Below, piece by piece: positions 26,089 through 47,241 of a DNA stretch of 64,000 nt (position 1 is its first letter; every line of letters begins with the position of its first letter). The position numbers and the translations under genes are program-made. The stretch lies in NCBI RefSeq assembly GCF_021134715.1, contig NC_060022.1, positions 4,779,001 through 4,843,000 on the forward strand. The letters run 5' to 3'. The stretch is from Daphnia pulex (lineage: Eukaryota; Arthropoda; Branchiopoda; Diplostraca; Daphniidae). Under the pieces are notes generated by a model. That model saw only the letters and a program-made list of their open reading frames with translations, was not told the DNA's origin and did no database searches.

Positions 26089-27797
26089 GCTGATTCGCAA
26101 TGAAGTCGATGTCGATCCGCACCAAATTAAATATCGCCAATTTTTCGGGAGGAAACCGCTGCGAGCTGAAAATTCTTATCACGCGTTCTCGAGGAGAGAG
26201 ATAGATTTGACAAACGTCACTTTTTCTTTTTCTTTTTCACGGTATTTCCACGGCCAGATGTAATAAGCCAACGGGACCTAAGCGGAGCCTTGACTGAACT
26301 CGATCGAGTCACATGGTTGAGTCTGATGGTGATGGCGAGGGAGTCTGGTCGAAATTCGAGTCCCGCTCATTTCTTCGCTCTCCCTTTCACACACACGCAC
26401 ACACACACACACACACACAGAGCCGCACTCACATAAAGGCACTTAAAACTGTTTTTTTTTTCCTTCTGGCTTGTTTCTTAGGGATGTTGTGTAAATTCTC
26501 GGTCTTATTCCTATATGTGTCCGTCAGCCAGCCCACTCTGTCGACTTCTAGAAGTGCACAGGAACTTGGTCAACGAAATCCTACTCTGCTCCGCACTTCT
26601 CAAACTGACTGACTGAGAACTCTTATCGGGGGACCGCCCAGTTTCTCCAGTTTTTCTCTCTTTTTCTTCTTCTTCATCTTCCTTCCTTCCTTCTTCTTCT
26701 TCATCATCATCTTTGACTTTTCCCTGCGACTTTTGACTTTTCGGCTCCTTCTCTATTTGCCATACTTTAAGTCAGCGTTTCTCATTGGCTTTCCTCCTTG
26801 TACAGTTTTTCTCCTCCAAAAATTTGACCGCGTGTGTGTGATGGAGAGAGAGACTTTTGGGTTTCTGATGCTTTTGCGCTTAGGAAAGAAAAAAAAAAGG
26901 CAGAGCGAAATTGGAGCTGCGGATCATTCAGAAATGGTCATTATACACAAGCGCGAGCGTCATCCGACACCCGGCCACTCTCTTAGCTGCTCCCTCGCGT
27001 TTCCTCCATAGTACAAGAGTCGGTCGCGGTCTCTTTTTTCGTTTCCTTCATTTTAATTTTCCGTTAGGGGAGAGCGGCCGAATAACAAAATAAAACATGT
27101 TCCTCCATGAGAGTCGCGACAATCGGAGCTCTTTGTCTTTTGCCGGCCAACGTCGTCGCGACTCGGTAATGTACATCCCTCCGTCTAGTTTTCTTTCCCA
27201 TTCACCCTCGGCTTCAGCATCCAAAGTTCGTGAACTGCAGTGCGCGAGTTCACATGGAAATTTATGGACTTCGGCGACTAGCAAGCGTTAGTTTTTTTTT
27301 CACTTTCAAGTCAAGTGAAACGAACTGACGGTATATTTTATCATAACAACACACTCGAGAAACAAAAAATGAAATGAGGGAGACTTTAGGGCCATGCGGC
27401 CCAGAGATAAACGACAACATGATGTCCCCCAGTCGCAGTTTTTCATTTCTCAACATCCTTTTCAAAAAAAAATGTCATTTCGTTTTTTTTTTCTGTTTGG
27501 GTTGCAACTGTGTGCGTTTACAAAGCTCACACAAAATCTTGTGCCATCTATTGACAAACAAGTTCACTCGTGTGAAAGGGAAAATTTCAAATCTAAAGAG
27601 GGTCTCATGCAATCAGGAATCGTTGATTTGTATCAGTTCACGTCTTTTTTCTTTGCGATTGAGAATCATTGGTTGACGTTCATCAGGAAGAGGTAGTCAA
27701 TGTTTCCTTTTATAGTATAGTATATGTAAAATGGGGCTTACATTTTTTGGGAATATTGTTTTGGTCCAGTGTGGCTGATGGTGGACAGGGACAGCGA
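26089..27797. other. Intergenic between RECK start and GPCR stop
   Basis: This contains the RECK upstream region, a CA microsatellite at 26388-26420 and CT/CTT-rich tracts near 26650-26715. No supported gene. The 27374-27696 open frames (+) are short and share no recognisable domain. Confidence 0.5.
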
Positions 27798-37583
<9,786 letters not shown>

Positions 37584-40500
37584 CTTTTTTTAGTTTTTAG
37601 TTTTTTTCAGATGGCGTGTTCCCCCTCACTTTTGTAACTTGAACGTAGTCGATATTTTTTTATTATTATTGGCACAGCTAGCACACGACACGAACCGCAC
37701 CGCGCACTTGCGTTCACCCGTTAGACGTTTCTGATTACAATAGGGCTCACTTTTATATTTATTTTTTTTTTTAATGTGTCACCAGAAAACCGCACGTCAA
37801 TTTTTCTTTTTTAATTATTTAGATTGAAACCGATGGCGGATGTTGACGCGGGAGTTCCGGCCGACTCTGTTCAGCGGCGTGAAAATAGAGGTGATAAAGG
37901 CGCCGTTCCGCAATAAAAACTCCAAAAATGACGATACGAAAGGTTCAAATTGGGCAGCAGATAGAGCGCGAGGAAAAAAATAATAACTTGGACAAAAGTT
38001 GACACGTCATCGAAACTTTTCCATTTCTCGCACCCCCCGTTCAATAGCCGCAGCAATTCAATTCAACAAGACCAAAAGAAGAAATCACTGGATCAGCGAA
38101 AGCTGGGGGGGTTTGGAATTTTGCACACTGATTGCAATTTGGCGCGTGGCTTAATGAAGCGAGACGACATGCGGAATACCGCGTGAAACAAAAGACCTCC
38201 CTCCTGCCAGCCGTGAACAGAAGAAAAAACAAACAAGGCGCAATCAAATTCCCACCATATCTCAATGGAGCATCCGGCAAAGGGAGATTGACGCTACTAC
38301 GTTGGATCGTCACTCGGCCCGCCTTACATACTTGCTTTATACCCCCCCCCCCCAACCCTATGCGCGTCTTGTTTGTTCTTCGGTCGTTGAATCCCGGAAC
38401 GCATGCGCAAAAAACCAAGCGTGAAAATACGGAGAAAAACAAAAGGTTGCAATGAAGAGGGAATGTATACGTCTAGCTAGTGAAAACCGTATCAAGTCTA
38501 GACTGAAAATGAATTTCATTAAACCCCAACAAGCGACGCCTATAGTTGATCATTTCTGGCGCTTATCATTTCTATACAAAAGTCGGCGCTGTTATGTTCC
38601 AACTCGATAATCGCTTTTATTTAGTCATTGAATATGGTGGTGAGGGGGTAAGTGCTTATTAAAAGTCACGGCACGTGCACCACTCTCCATCCGTTATGAC
38701 TTCCACGGTGGCGGAACAATTAGAACTGCCTATCTGATTTCAATCACGCCCATCTGGGTCTAACGCGCTTGCGTGCTGGCACGCCATATTACGCCAGCAA
38801 CGGAAAAGAACTAAATGAGCGTGCGGTGTCCCACGTCGTAGATCCCACGGCAAAACAAAAAATATCTCTATAATTATCCATCGATCTTCTCACGCATTAG
38901 TTTTTATCGTTAAAATACGAAAACGCAAAAGAGGAACAAAAGGAACCGGCTCTCATAGTTCTTCGATGGTCTTTCAATATTACAAAAGCATCTCGTCGTC
39001 AACGCGTGCGATGGCTATTTATCTCACCGGATGAGAATGCAAGCCATCTGTGCGGAAGAAAGGAGGACGCGAATAAGAAGGATAGCGGGTGTTGTCGGGA
39101 GTGTGGATATTGCCTCGGAGATATGTCGAGATCGTGATGATATGGGCATGAGAAAATAAAAGGGAGGAGCCGCACGTTCCCATAGCAGGACAACAAAAAT
39201 ATAACTAAATACCAGCAACAGTAGTGTGCTGCTGTGTGTAATATCTTATCCTTTTCCTTGTTGTTTATTATTTCGTTTTCTTTTTGTTTTCGTTTATCGC
39301 CTTTATTATTTCGATCTTCCCTCCCTTTTTCACGTCGGAAGTTGATCCGGCGGGATGGAGTCGTAGCAGTTGCGAGGAGATCGAAACGACGACACACTGT
39401 GTGTGTATGTGTGTCTGTCCATCGGCTTGAGGTCGGAAATGAGGATCCTGTGCGCCGCAGGTAATTGAGCAGCCGCCCTAAAGACGGACGATGATTTTGT
39501 TTACTCAGTACACCGCACGTCCGCTCCGTGGCAACGATTCGCCATCGGACGTAAAGGCCCTTCTTCTTCTTCTTCTTTTTTTCACCCACGCGCGGACTCC
39601 CTGGCACGGGGCGTGAAAATCCATTGGGCAAAGTGCTGCTGGTTGCGAGGCCGGCGCTATTTTCTCACACGTCGCAATGGCGATCGTCGTATCTACACGC
39701 TGATGCGCTTTATTTTTTATTTTGTCCCTAAATTCTTTTCCTTCTCCCTTGACTTGATTCTTATATTGAACTTCCCAGCTGCTGCCATCTTCTTTTTCAC
39801 CGACCACTTCGACTAAGTGAGATTGGGGATTAAAAGCACGTGTGACGTGAACTTGAGCGAGGAAAAATGCGCTGTGCACTTGTGTCTTATGTTGCACCTC
39901 CTATCGATTTAGCGCTGTACGGTCTCCTAATTTCATTTGAGGCCCGGGAAATTTTTAAAATGAAAATAGATTTCAACAGAATAACTATACCGATCCGAGA
40001 CAGAGAGGCACGTGATCCCAGTCTCTGGTAACTGGATGAGATATGTTAAACTAATTCGACGCTGGAATAAATTCAAGCGCGGGAAATTTGAATTTTAACC
40101 GTATTTGAGTTTACACGTTATTAAGCTGTCGACGTGTACGTCTACGTATGTGGTCAAGCGCGTCATTTATCAGGGCGTTCGCCAAAATGGGCTGTCATGT
40201 AGTTATAGGCACTTCAATTTCTTTGGGATATTTAAGTGTAGGAGGTCCGCCCGAAGACAGCCGACTAGTCGTAAACTTTTTCCCCATTTTTTATTCAGAC
40301 CTAGCTATAAAGCGCTGGGAAGATTCAAAGACCAAGACAAGAAAAAATGATGGAGATTGTAACAATCGATCGATTCCATCACAATTGCATAATGGATCAA
40401 CCGATCAAGATTGCGTCATTTTGATCAACTGCAAAAGGGAAACGCATAACGAAAATTGCATGTCGGGCGCTGAACCCAATGCTCTTTGGCTTTTAACTTG

Positions 40501-41059
40501 CAAATTTATACAATACTAAAAGAGAAAGGTCCAAAGTCATCCAAGAATAAATGTACGTTAAAAGGCAACAAAACACGTGTTGCTGTTGCCTGCTGGACAC
40601 TCTCCCTTCAGAGTCCTCCATGACCCCAAGTAAGGAGAATTTATACACACTCATAAATAAATCTGTAAGCCGACTGAAAACGATTATAGTGTCGTAACAA
40701 GTTATACAGACACTGTAAGATTGCCAAGGTATTGTTTCTTATAACCGACTACTAAACCAAAATTTCCGAGACATGCATTACGTGTTGTTGTGTAATGTGC
40801 GGTAACTGCGGTTACATGTATTCGATTAAATTTTTACAAACTTCCGGTGGAAATCGGTTTGACTGTTTTTAATCGGGAATCGAATTCGTTTAGTAATCAA
40901 GTATAATCAGGTAATACTAATAAGCGAGTTCTAACCTACGCGTTCTCATTGGCTGGATTTCTAATCACATCTAACATTTTACCGATATTGATTTTGCTGC
41001 ACGTATTGAAAGTAAAAAAAAAGGAAAAGAAAGTTTGGAAACTATGTGACCGTGATTGA
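37584..41059. other. Intergenic: GPCR upstream region and astacin 3' flank
   Basis: Contains a poly(C) run near 38341-38355, a CTT-repeat tract near 39561-39580 and several open frames without recognisable content (for example 40148-40519 +). No supported gene. Confidence 0.5.
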
Positions 41060-42999
41060 TTAATCAGTATTAGCCATCTGCGAAATCGTTGTGCTGTTCG
41101 GACGCTTAGTCGCTGGGCAGCAAATGGTGGCCCAGGGCCAGTCGCAAACGAAAATTAAAGGATTATAGAACAAGCCCTCTGGGCACGGCATCCGGATGGG
41201 CTCCAATCCTTGGCAAACATAATATTTGGTGCAATCCGTCGGATCTGCCAACGTTGGACGAGTTTCGCCATAACAAGTCGGGGCACTCGCCGTAGGGTCG
41301 CAGCCAGTCTGTCCTGTTGGGGGCTCCGTTGTGCTCGAACAAGAATAGCGAGCGTTAAGTCGACGGATATCTTTTTCGCTGAGATGGTCACGATTTCCCA
41401 ATTCCAAAATCGAGTCTGTAATTATATGTCATTTAGCGAATGATTAGTTTGCCTTTCACATTAATTTTAGTTTTTTTTTTAATTTGTTTGTCTATACCAT
41501 TTCTAGCTGTAAGCGTCACAAGCGACGAGTTGATTGTGAAAAGAGTGTTACTTCCGTGCATCAAACTGTCGTAATCGTAAGACTCGTTGTACATGGCCGC
41601 ATCAGTTCCACTCCACATCGAAACACAATCGGGCGGGTTATTCAAACAAATTTAACTGTTGGTCTCAGGTACTGTATAAATCTTACTTGTATTTGATTAG
41701 ATAGTGTCGCTTTGTCTCGTTGACGTGTAGCCAGTGAATTCTGATGGCCTCGTCGCGATCCGGTCGATTGTGCTCGTGCCCAAAACCTATCACAAACAAT
41801 CGCAGTAGTATACGAAGCCTTATCTAATTTTCAATAGGACGGAAACAAAAGGGCGAAAAAAAAACGAGATCATAGTGCTGCCTCGCTTCTGGAATTGTAA
41901 ATAGCAAAGTTGTTGATACAGTGATGCGCAGCTCGAGCTGTCGAATAACAAATGGAATGCCCAAATAGGACGGTATATTCAAACATTCATTTGGGATTTT
42001 AGATTTGTGCTCAGTGAACGTTGGAACGTTGGAAGCAATACGGAATATCATCATGAAATTTGCATGCAGTTTTACCTAGGGAGTGAAGGATCAAGTGCAT
42101 GACTTTACCAGCACCATCGGCTGTGCACCTTTCTGCCTGTAAAGAAATCAGTTGGGCGCCACCTTGACGACCGATAAAAGAAGCGCAGCCCTAGTAGCGC
42201 AAAAACCAAATATTGAAATTGATCAAAGTTGCATAACGTAAATGATATCGTTCGTCATACTTCCGAATTGTTGAAGTAGAGATAATCTTTTGGCCACAAG
42301 TTGGATTCGTGAGAATAAAGTTCGCGAAAGCGCAAGCAAGACACTTCGGAGAATTTAGAAATCGATGTGGTGATCACGTGCGTGTAGTTGGCTAGACAAT
42401 TCGGCCGCAACATTATTTACAATTCAAATAATGGCTCATTAACTAATTAGATTGTATGATAAAAGTTTCGCATGCTTCTCTTAATTACCTAAACTAGGAT
42501 CGATGAAATAAGGAATGTCTTGCGGATTCCACAGCAGTTTCGGATCGCTGTAATTGACCCACGACGGATTCAGAGACTCTGAAAAAGATTCCGTTCGACT
42601 TTTCTGTTACATTTACGTAAGAGAAAAACTTAATTAATAATCAAGGACCAACTTTAAGAAAAAAATGGGTATAATGGGGTTACCAACGACACGAAGACGT
42701 CATCATCCGCGTACGCCGGCACTGAAATCGATCAATTTTACTGTTAACAAATATGCTCCAAGTCATAAAATATGAAATCCAACTTACTCCCGCGGCTCGA
42801 ACTCGACAGTTTTACATCGTTGATGGGTGGTTTAGCTAGAGTTGCTTTCGGGAACGACTGGGAAATGGACAAATCAAATAATTCACGAATCATTTTAACA
42901 CCAAAAAGCTCGTTTCTATACCTTGGACTCGGATGGCGATGAGTAAATCGCGAGAATAGCAACCGCCAACCAGAGTGGCATTGCATTAGTAAACTTCAT
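41060..42999 (-). CDS. Astacin-fold secreted protein with C-terminal CBM14 domain; predicted inactive
   Basis: Astacins are secreted zinc metalloproteases. Minus-strand exons: 42999-42922, 42857-42788, 42721-42684, 42576-42489, 42391-42261, 42190-42076, 41786-41687, 41610-41498, 41415-41060; 1089 nt, 362 residues. A signal peptide is followed by a short pro-region, then WNPQDIPYFIDPSL, the conserved block GCASFIGRQGGAQLISLQ, and a zinc motif that reads HLILHSLGFGHEHNRPDRD, where the family has HExxHxxGxxHE. The three His ligands remain, but the catalytic Glu is Leu. The Met-turn reads DYDSLMHGS, so the usual Tyr after MH is Gly. After LSEKDIRRLNARYSC comes a six-Cys peritrophin-type chitin-binding domain (CYGETRP to ATICC). 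The protein is therefore probably a chitin- or matrix-binding pseudoprotease. Exon 4 uses the second AG of a tandem acceptor to keep frame. Confidence 0.93.
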
Positions 43000-43839
43000 C
43001 GCGATGGCAGTGGCTTCGACTAAATTAGAGTGTGACATGTCGAGCCCTTCATATAAATACGAGAGGACCGCACGTTCAATCAGCTTGCCATCGCTTTGGC
43101 GCCTTATCGAGTTACGTATATCAACTTTGTTGTTATTTCAGTGAGGAAACAAAAAACAAACACACCGGCGGTGAGAGGATCCGCAATCAATCAACAACAG
43201 TGTGTCGAGAACATCAGCTCTCCAAACCTTCTGGTGTCTTTTCTAGTTGTTTTTTCTCTTCTCTCCCTCTCCCGCTCTTATCTGATGCAAAGCAGCTGGA
43301 ACAACTGTCAGTGTAGCTCACACATTTTCGCCCCTAAAACTGCCTTGATAAGGAATTTGAATTGTTAGCCTTACTTGTGATCATAGAGAGAGAACGAGAG
43401 TTCATTGGGTGCCATACTGGAGGCGCAACTCGAACTAAATGTAAGTCTCCTGTTTAGAGGTCATTCAGAGTTTCACTGTGGGTAAACAAACACTTTCGCT
43501 TTTCGATGACAGACTTATTATCCATTGATCCAACAGCCCCAAAAATAGCTACGAAATGGAAAAAGAAAAGAGGCCGAAATAGATACCAGTATAACGGAAG
43601 TTTGTGTTTTCTGCCCATGGAAGAATCCATATCGGTGTAAATGTATTTGTCGTGTCGAACTTTGGAGTGGGATCCCCCGAACCACCGAAACATATTTGGA
43701 TTTATACCGTATAAAACCATGGACAAAGATGGGGTCTCTCTCTATAAGTCTCTATAAACAGCCGTTACCGATGGCTTTCAACTCCATTTGTTTTTCTCCC
43801 CGTACGAAAATGTCTCAGGCCTTCTCATATGAGTCTCCT
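43000..43839. other. Astacin upstream flank
   Basis: No gene supported. The unique sequence ends near 43840, where CATATGAG-type repeats begin. Confidence 0.5.
43052..43059 (-). promoter_or_regulatory. Possible TATA box of the astacin gene
   Basis: The minus strand reads TATTTATA 53 bases upstream of the start codon, leaving room for a start site around 43027. The same bases on the plus strand read TATAAATA, so a divergent promoter cannot be excluded. Confidence 0.35.
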
Positions 43840-44750
43840 ATATGAGAACCGTATGAGTCCGAAAACATGCCTGATTTCTCATATGAGATGAGTCACTCAG
43901 TGAGTTATCATTAGATGAGAAATCATATGAGGATATGCAAATTTGTTCAATCATCCTCCTCACATGAGTTATGGTTGATGAGATATCATATGAGGATAAG
44001 AGATTTCGCTATTTCATGAAACGCATGTGAGTTTTCATATCATGAGAAATCATATGAGGGTAAGAGATTTTGGCAACTTCCATATCTCATGGGAGCGCAT
44101 GTGAGTACTCATATCATGAGAAATCATATGAGGATGTGCGAATTTATTCATTCATCCTCCTCACATGAGTTATGTTTGATGAGATATCATATGAGGATAG
44201 GAGTTTTCCCTATTTCATGAAAAGCATGTGAGTTTTAATATCACGAGAAATCATATGAGCATATGCGAATTTATTCATTCATCCTCCTCATATGAGTTAT
44301 GTTTGATGAGAAATCATATGAGGATACGAGTTTTCCCTATTTCATGAAACGCATGTGAGTTTTCATATCACGAGAAATCATATGAGCATATGTGAATTTA
44401 TTCATTCATCCTCCTCATATGAGTTATGTTTGATGAGAAATCATATGAGGATACGAGTTTTCCCTATTTCATGAAACGCATGTGAGTTTTCATATCATGA
44501 GAAATCATATGAGGATATGCGAATTTATTCATTCATCCTCCTCACATGAGTTTTAGTTGATGAGAAATCATGTGAGAGTAAGAGAACTTTGAAACTTCCT
44601 TATCTCATGGGAGTGCTTGTGGGTTCTCATTACATGAGAAATCATATGAGGATATGCGAATTTATTCATTCAGCCTCCTCACATGAGTTATGGTTATGAG
44701 AAATCATATGAGGATAAGAGATTTTGACATCCTCGCTCTCCCATGAGAAA
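43840..44750. repeat. 127-bp tandem satellite rich in CATATG palindromes
   Basis: Units are spaced exactly 127 bp apart where measured: GAGAAATCATATGAG starts at 44245, 44372 and 44499. Each unit holds several copies of ATCATATGAGGAT and a conserved stretch TTCATTCATCCTCCTCA followed by CATGAGTTATG. Units at the left edge are more diverged. No coding potential. Confidence 0.9.
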
Positions 44751-44759
44751 GCATAATAT

Positions 44760-45060
44760 TTTATTTGCGTGTATGAAAAATTAGTGAGTCATCAGTACAC
44801 ATGAGATATCAGCGAGTTTTCAGTAATCCTGAGAAATCAACGTGTTTTCAGCTTACGCGAGTATTTAGTGAGTTATCATTCCATTTGAAATTCAGTGAGT
44901 TTTTAGTAAACGTGAAAAACTAGTGCTGAGTTCTCAGTAAACAGGAGAAATCAGTGAGTTCACAGTAAATGGGAGAAATAAGTGAGTTCTCAGTAAATGT
45001 GAGAAATTAGTGGGTTTTCAGTAAAATAGAGAAATCAGTGAGTTGTCGGTACATCCAAAA
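44760..45060. repeat. Minisatellite of about 30-bp units (GAGAAATCAGTGAGTT)
   Basis: Repeats of the form GAGAAATCAGTGAGTTCTCA followed by GTAAA and variants, roughly every 30 bp, directly adjoining the 127-bp array. The GAGAAATCA core is also present in the 127-bp unit, which suggests a common origin. Confidence 0.8.
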
Positions 45061-45168
45061 ATCATGCCATGGGATTATTTGTTCTCTAATTTGTTGAAGC
45101 ATTTTTAACCGTTTAATAAATTAAATTATTCGCACTATTCTTACATATGATGATCCCAATATATGACT

Positions 45169-45235
45169 GAGTTAGTCGTGTGGGTTAAGTCACCAATTCT
45201 GGTTGTGAAAGACGAAGGTTCAAATCCGGGATAAG
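45169..45235 (+). repeat. tRNA-like (pol III) module
   Basis: An A-box-like TTAGTCGTGTGGGTTAAG at about 45173-45190 and a B-box GGTTCAAATCC at about 45218-45228, at near-tRNA spacing. I could not fold a full cloverleaf, so this is more likely a tRNA-derived SINE head or decayed tRNA than a functional tRNA. Confidence 0.45.
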
Positions 45236-45564
45236 TTTATTAGTTTCAGCATGCCGTACCAATGGTACGGCACAATATATATGGAAAATTTAACTGATGC
45301 AATAGTCGATGCATGGCTGCACCGAAACTTTCATGATTGAATTGAAGCTGCATCAGTATCGAACCTTAATACCCTCAACATTAACGTGATTGTCTAAATC
45401 GTTAACCATTATGCAATGATGAGGTTATTAAAATTGTGAGTAGGAGACAATTGAACTTGAAGAGCGACAAAAGAGTCGTTAGTTCTCTGAATTCCTTAAA
45501 AGGCAATTTTAATTTTCTTGTTATCCTAATAATCATTCTTACAACAATTCATAACATATCTGTA

Positions 45565-45606
45565 TCGCCTTGGTATGGCACGACGGCCACCTGGGTTCAA
45601 ATCCAG
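45565..45606 (+). repeat. Second tRNA-like module (B-box)
   Basis: CTGGGTTCAAATCCAG at 45591-45606 is a self-complementary T-arm with a B-box, preceded by TTGGTATGGCACGACGG, which is A-box-like but too close for a complete tRNA. It is probably a truncated tRNA-derived sequence. Confidence 0.4.
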
Positions 45607-45744
45607 ATAAAAAATTTTCATTTTGCCAAAAAGCAACTTTTCCCAAGAGCCTATAACAAGAAAGCTTTTATCATCATTAAACCAAATTATTGGTTCTTGA
45701 CGATGACAAATTATTTCTTTACAAGGTTTGTTATCTTATGATAT

Positions 45745-46130
45745 CGTGATTTCATGAGAAATCATATGAGGGTAAGAGAATTTTGAAACTTCCTTATCTC
45801 ATGGGGGTGCTTTTGAGTTCTCATTACACGAGAAATCATATGAGGATATGCGAATTTATTCATTCATCCTCCTCACATGAGTTATGGTTTATGATAAATC
45901 ATATGAGGGTAACAGATTTTGGCGACTTATTTATCTCATGTGAACGTTTGTGAGTCCTCATTACATGAGAAATCATATGAGGATATGCGAATTTGTTTCA
46001 TTCAGCCTCCTCACATGAGTTATGGTTATGAGAAATCATATGAGGATAAGAGATTTTGACATCCTCGCTCTATACATGAGAAAGCATAACATTTTCTTTA
46101 CGTGTATGAAAAATTAGTAAGTCATCATAC
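45745..46130. repeat. Second block of the 127-bp satellite
   Basis: About three more units of the same satellite. It ends in the same unique tail as the first block (ATGAGGATAAGAGATTTTGA, then CATCCTCGCTCT and CATGAGAAAGCATAA), so the two blocks look like copies of one array end separated by about 0.7 kb. Confidence 0.85.
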
Positions 46131-46140
46131 ATATTATGAA

Positions 46141-46940
46141 AAATTATGACCACAACTTTTTTGGATCTGCTAATTTTCGATCCTCTGTTACTCAAACCTT
46201 TTTTTTGTAATAATGAAAAAAATATGCAAAAAAACTTGTAAACATTGCACATCAATCAATTTGCCTCACAATTCTTCGATTCGATTCGATTCGATTGATG
46301 TACAAACATATGAAATCAATGAAAATAAAAATTTATTCACAATTTTCTGTTCGGAATTTGCGTAAGCTGTCTGAAATTCTCATTTTGGCCTGTGTTTCTA
46401 TTTTCATTGATATTTAAGAAAATTCTTAAAAATAACAAGAAAACCTTGTATAATATTGTAGATCTTTCAATTCTCTATCGATTGATATAATTAGTTAAGG
46501 GATTTTTCTAGTTTAAACCTTAAAAATTATTTACCCCGTAAAATAATGACCACAGCTTTTTTGGATCTGCTAAGATTCGATCCTCTGTTACTCAAACCTT
46601 TTTTTTTTTTGTAATAATGAAAAAAATATGCAAAAAAACTTGTAAACATTGCACATCAATCAATTTGCCACACAATTCTGCTTCGATTGATGTACAAACA
46701 TATGAAATCAAAGAAAATAAAAATTTATTCACAATTTTCTGTTCGGAATTTGCGTAAGCTGTCTGAAATTCTCATTTTGGTCTGTTTTTCTATTTTCATT
46801 GATATTTAAGAAAATTCTTAAAAATAACAAGAAAACCTTGTATAATATTGTAGATCTTTCAATTCTCTATCGATTGATATAATTAGTTAAGGGATTTTTC
46901 TAGTTTAAACCTTAAAAATTCTTTACCCCGTAAAATTTTT
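46141..46940. repeat. 400-bp tandem duplication
   Basis: TGACCACA occurs at 46147 and 46547, exactly 400 bp apart, and the two copies stay nearly identical through TTTACCCCGTAAAAT. The first copy has an expanded CGATT run near 46277-46300 that the second lacks; the second has a longer poly(T). No coding potential. Confidence 0.9.
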
Positions 46941-47241
46941 TACTAACTGACACCACATAGCCAATATTTTCAGCCATAATCAAAATTGAGAGATTTCAAT
47001 TCATGATTTCAATACCATCTATTCGGTGCACCCACCCATACCCACAGATGTATCGCTATCTTTAAGATCGTATGAAGATATCTTGTTCCACTAGGGAACC
47101 GTCACACTCATAGTCTCCCCTAAGCACTTCTAATGAAACTAAACAAAGGAATTTTTGCTTTACTGAAAACCAACCTAAAATCCCTAGAATTTTCCGAATT
47201 CAAACGCATTTCCCAATTAAAACCAACTGCTTCGTATAATT
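46941..47241. other. 3' flank of transposase gene
   Basis: AT-rich, no gene. AAACCAACTGCTTCGTAT at about 47220-47237 recurs as its inverse ATACGAAGCAGTTGGTTTTT at 47361-47380, a possible remnant of element-end structure. I could not define a terminal inverted repeat. Confidence 0.4.

Noticed and set aside
40148..40519. 123-codon open frame (+)
   Set aside because: It overlaps another frame of similar quality, and has no start-context, splice or family support.
42571..42583. First AG of the tandem acceptor in astacin exon 4
   Set aside because: Using it shifts frame and gives an immediate stop; the second AG keeps the frame and the family sequence.
43840..44750. 127-bp array considered as a CRISPR array
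   Set aside because: Units are contiguous tandem repeats with no unique spacers.
45169..45235. Functional tRNA gene
   Set aside because: Boxes A and B are present, but I could not form a proper acceptor stem and anticodon arm.
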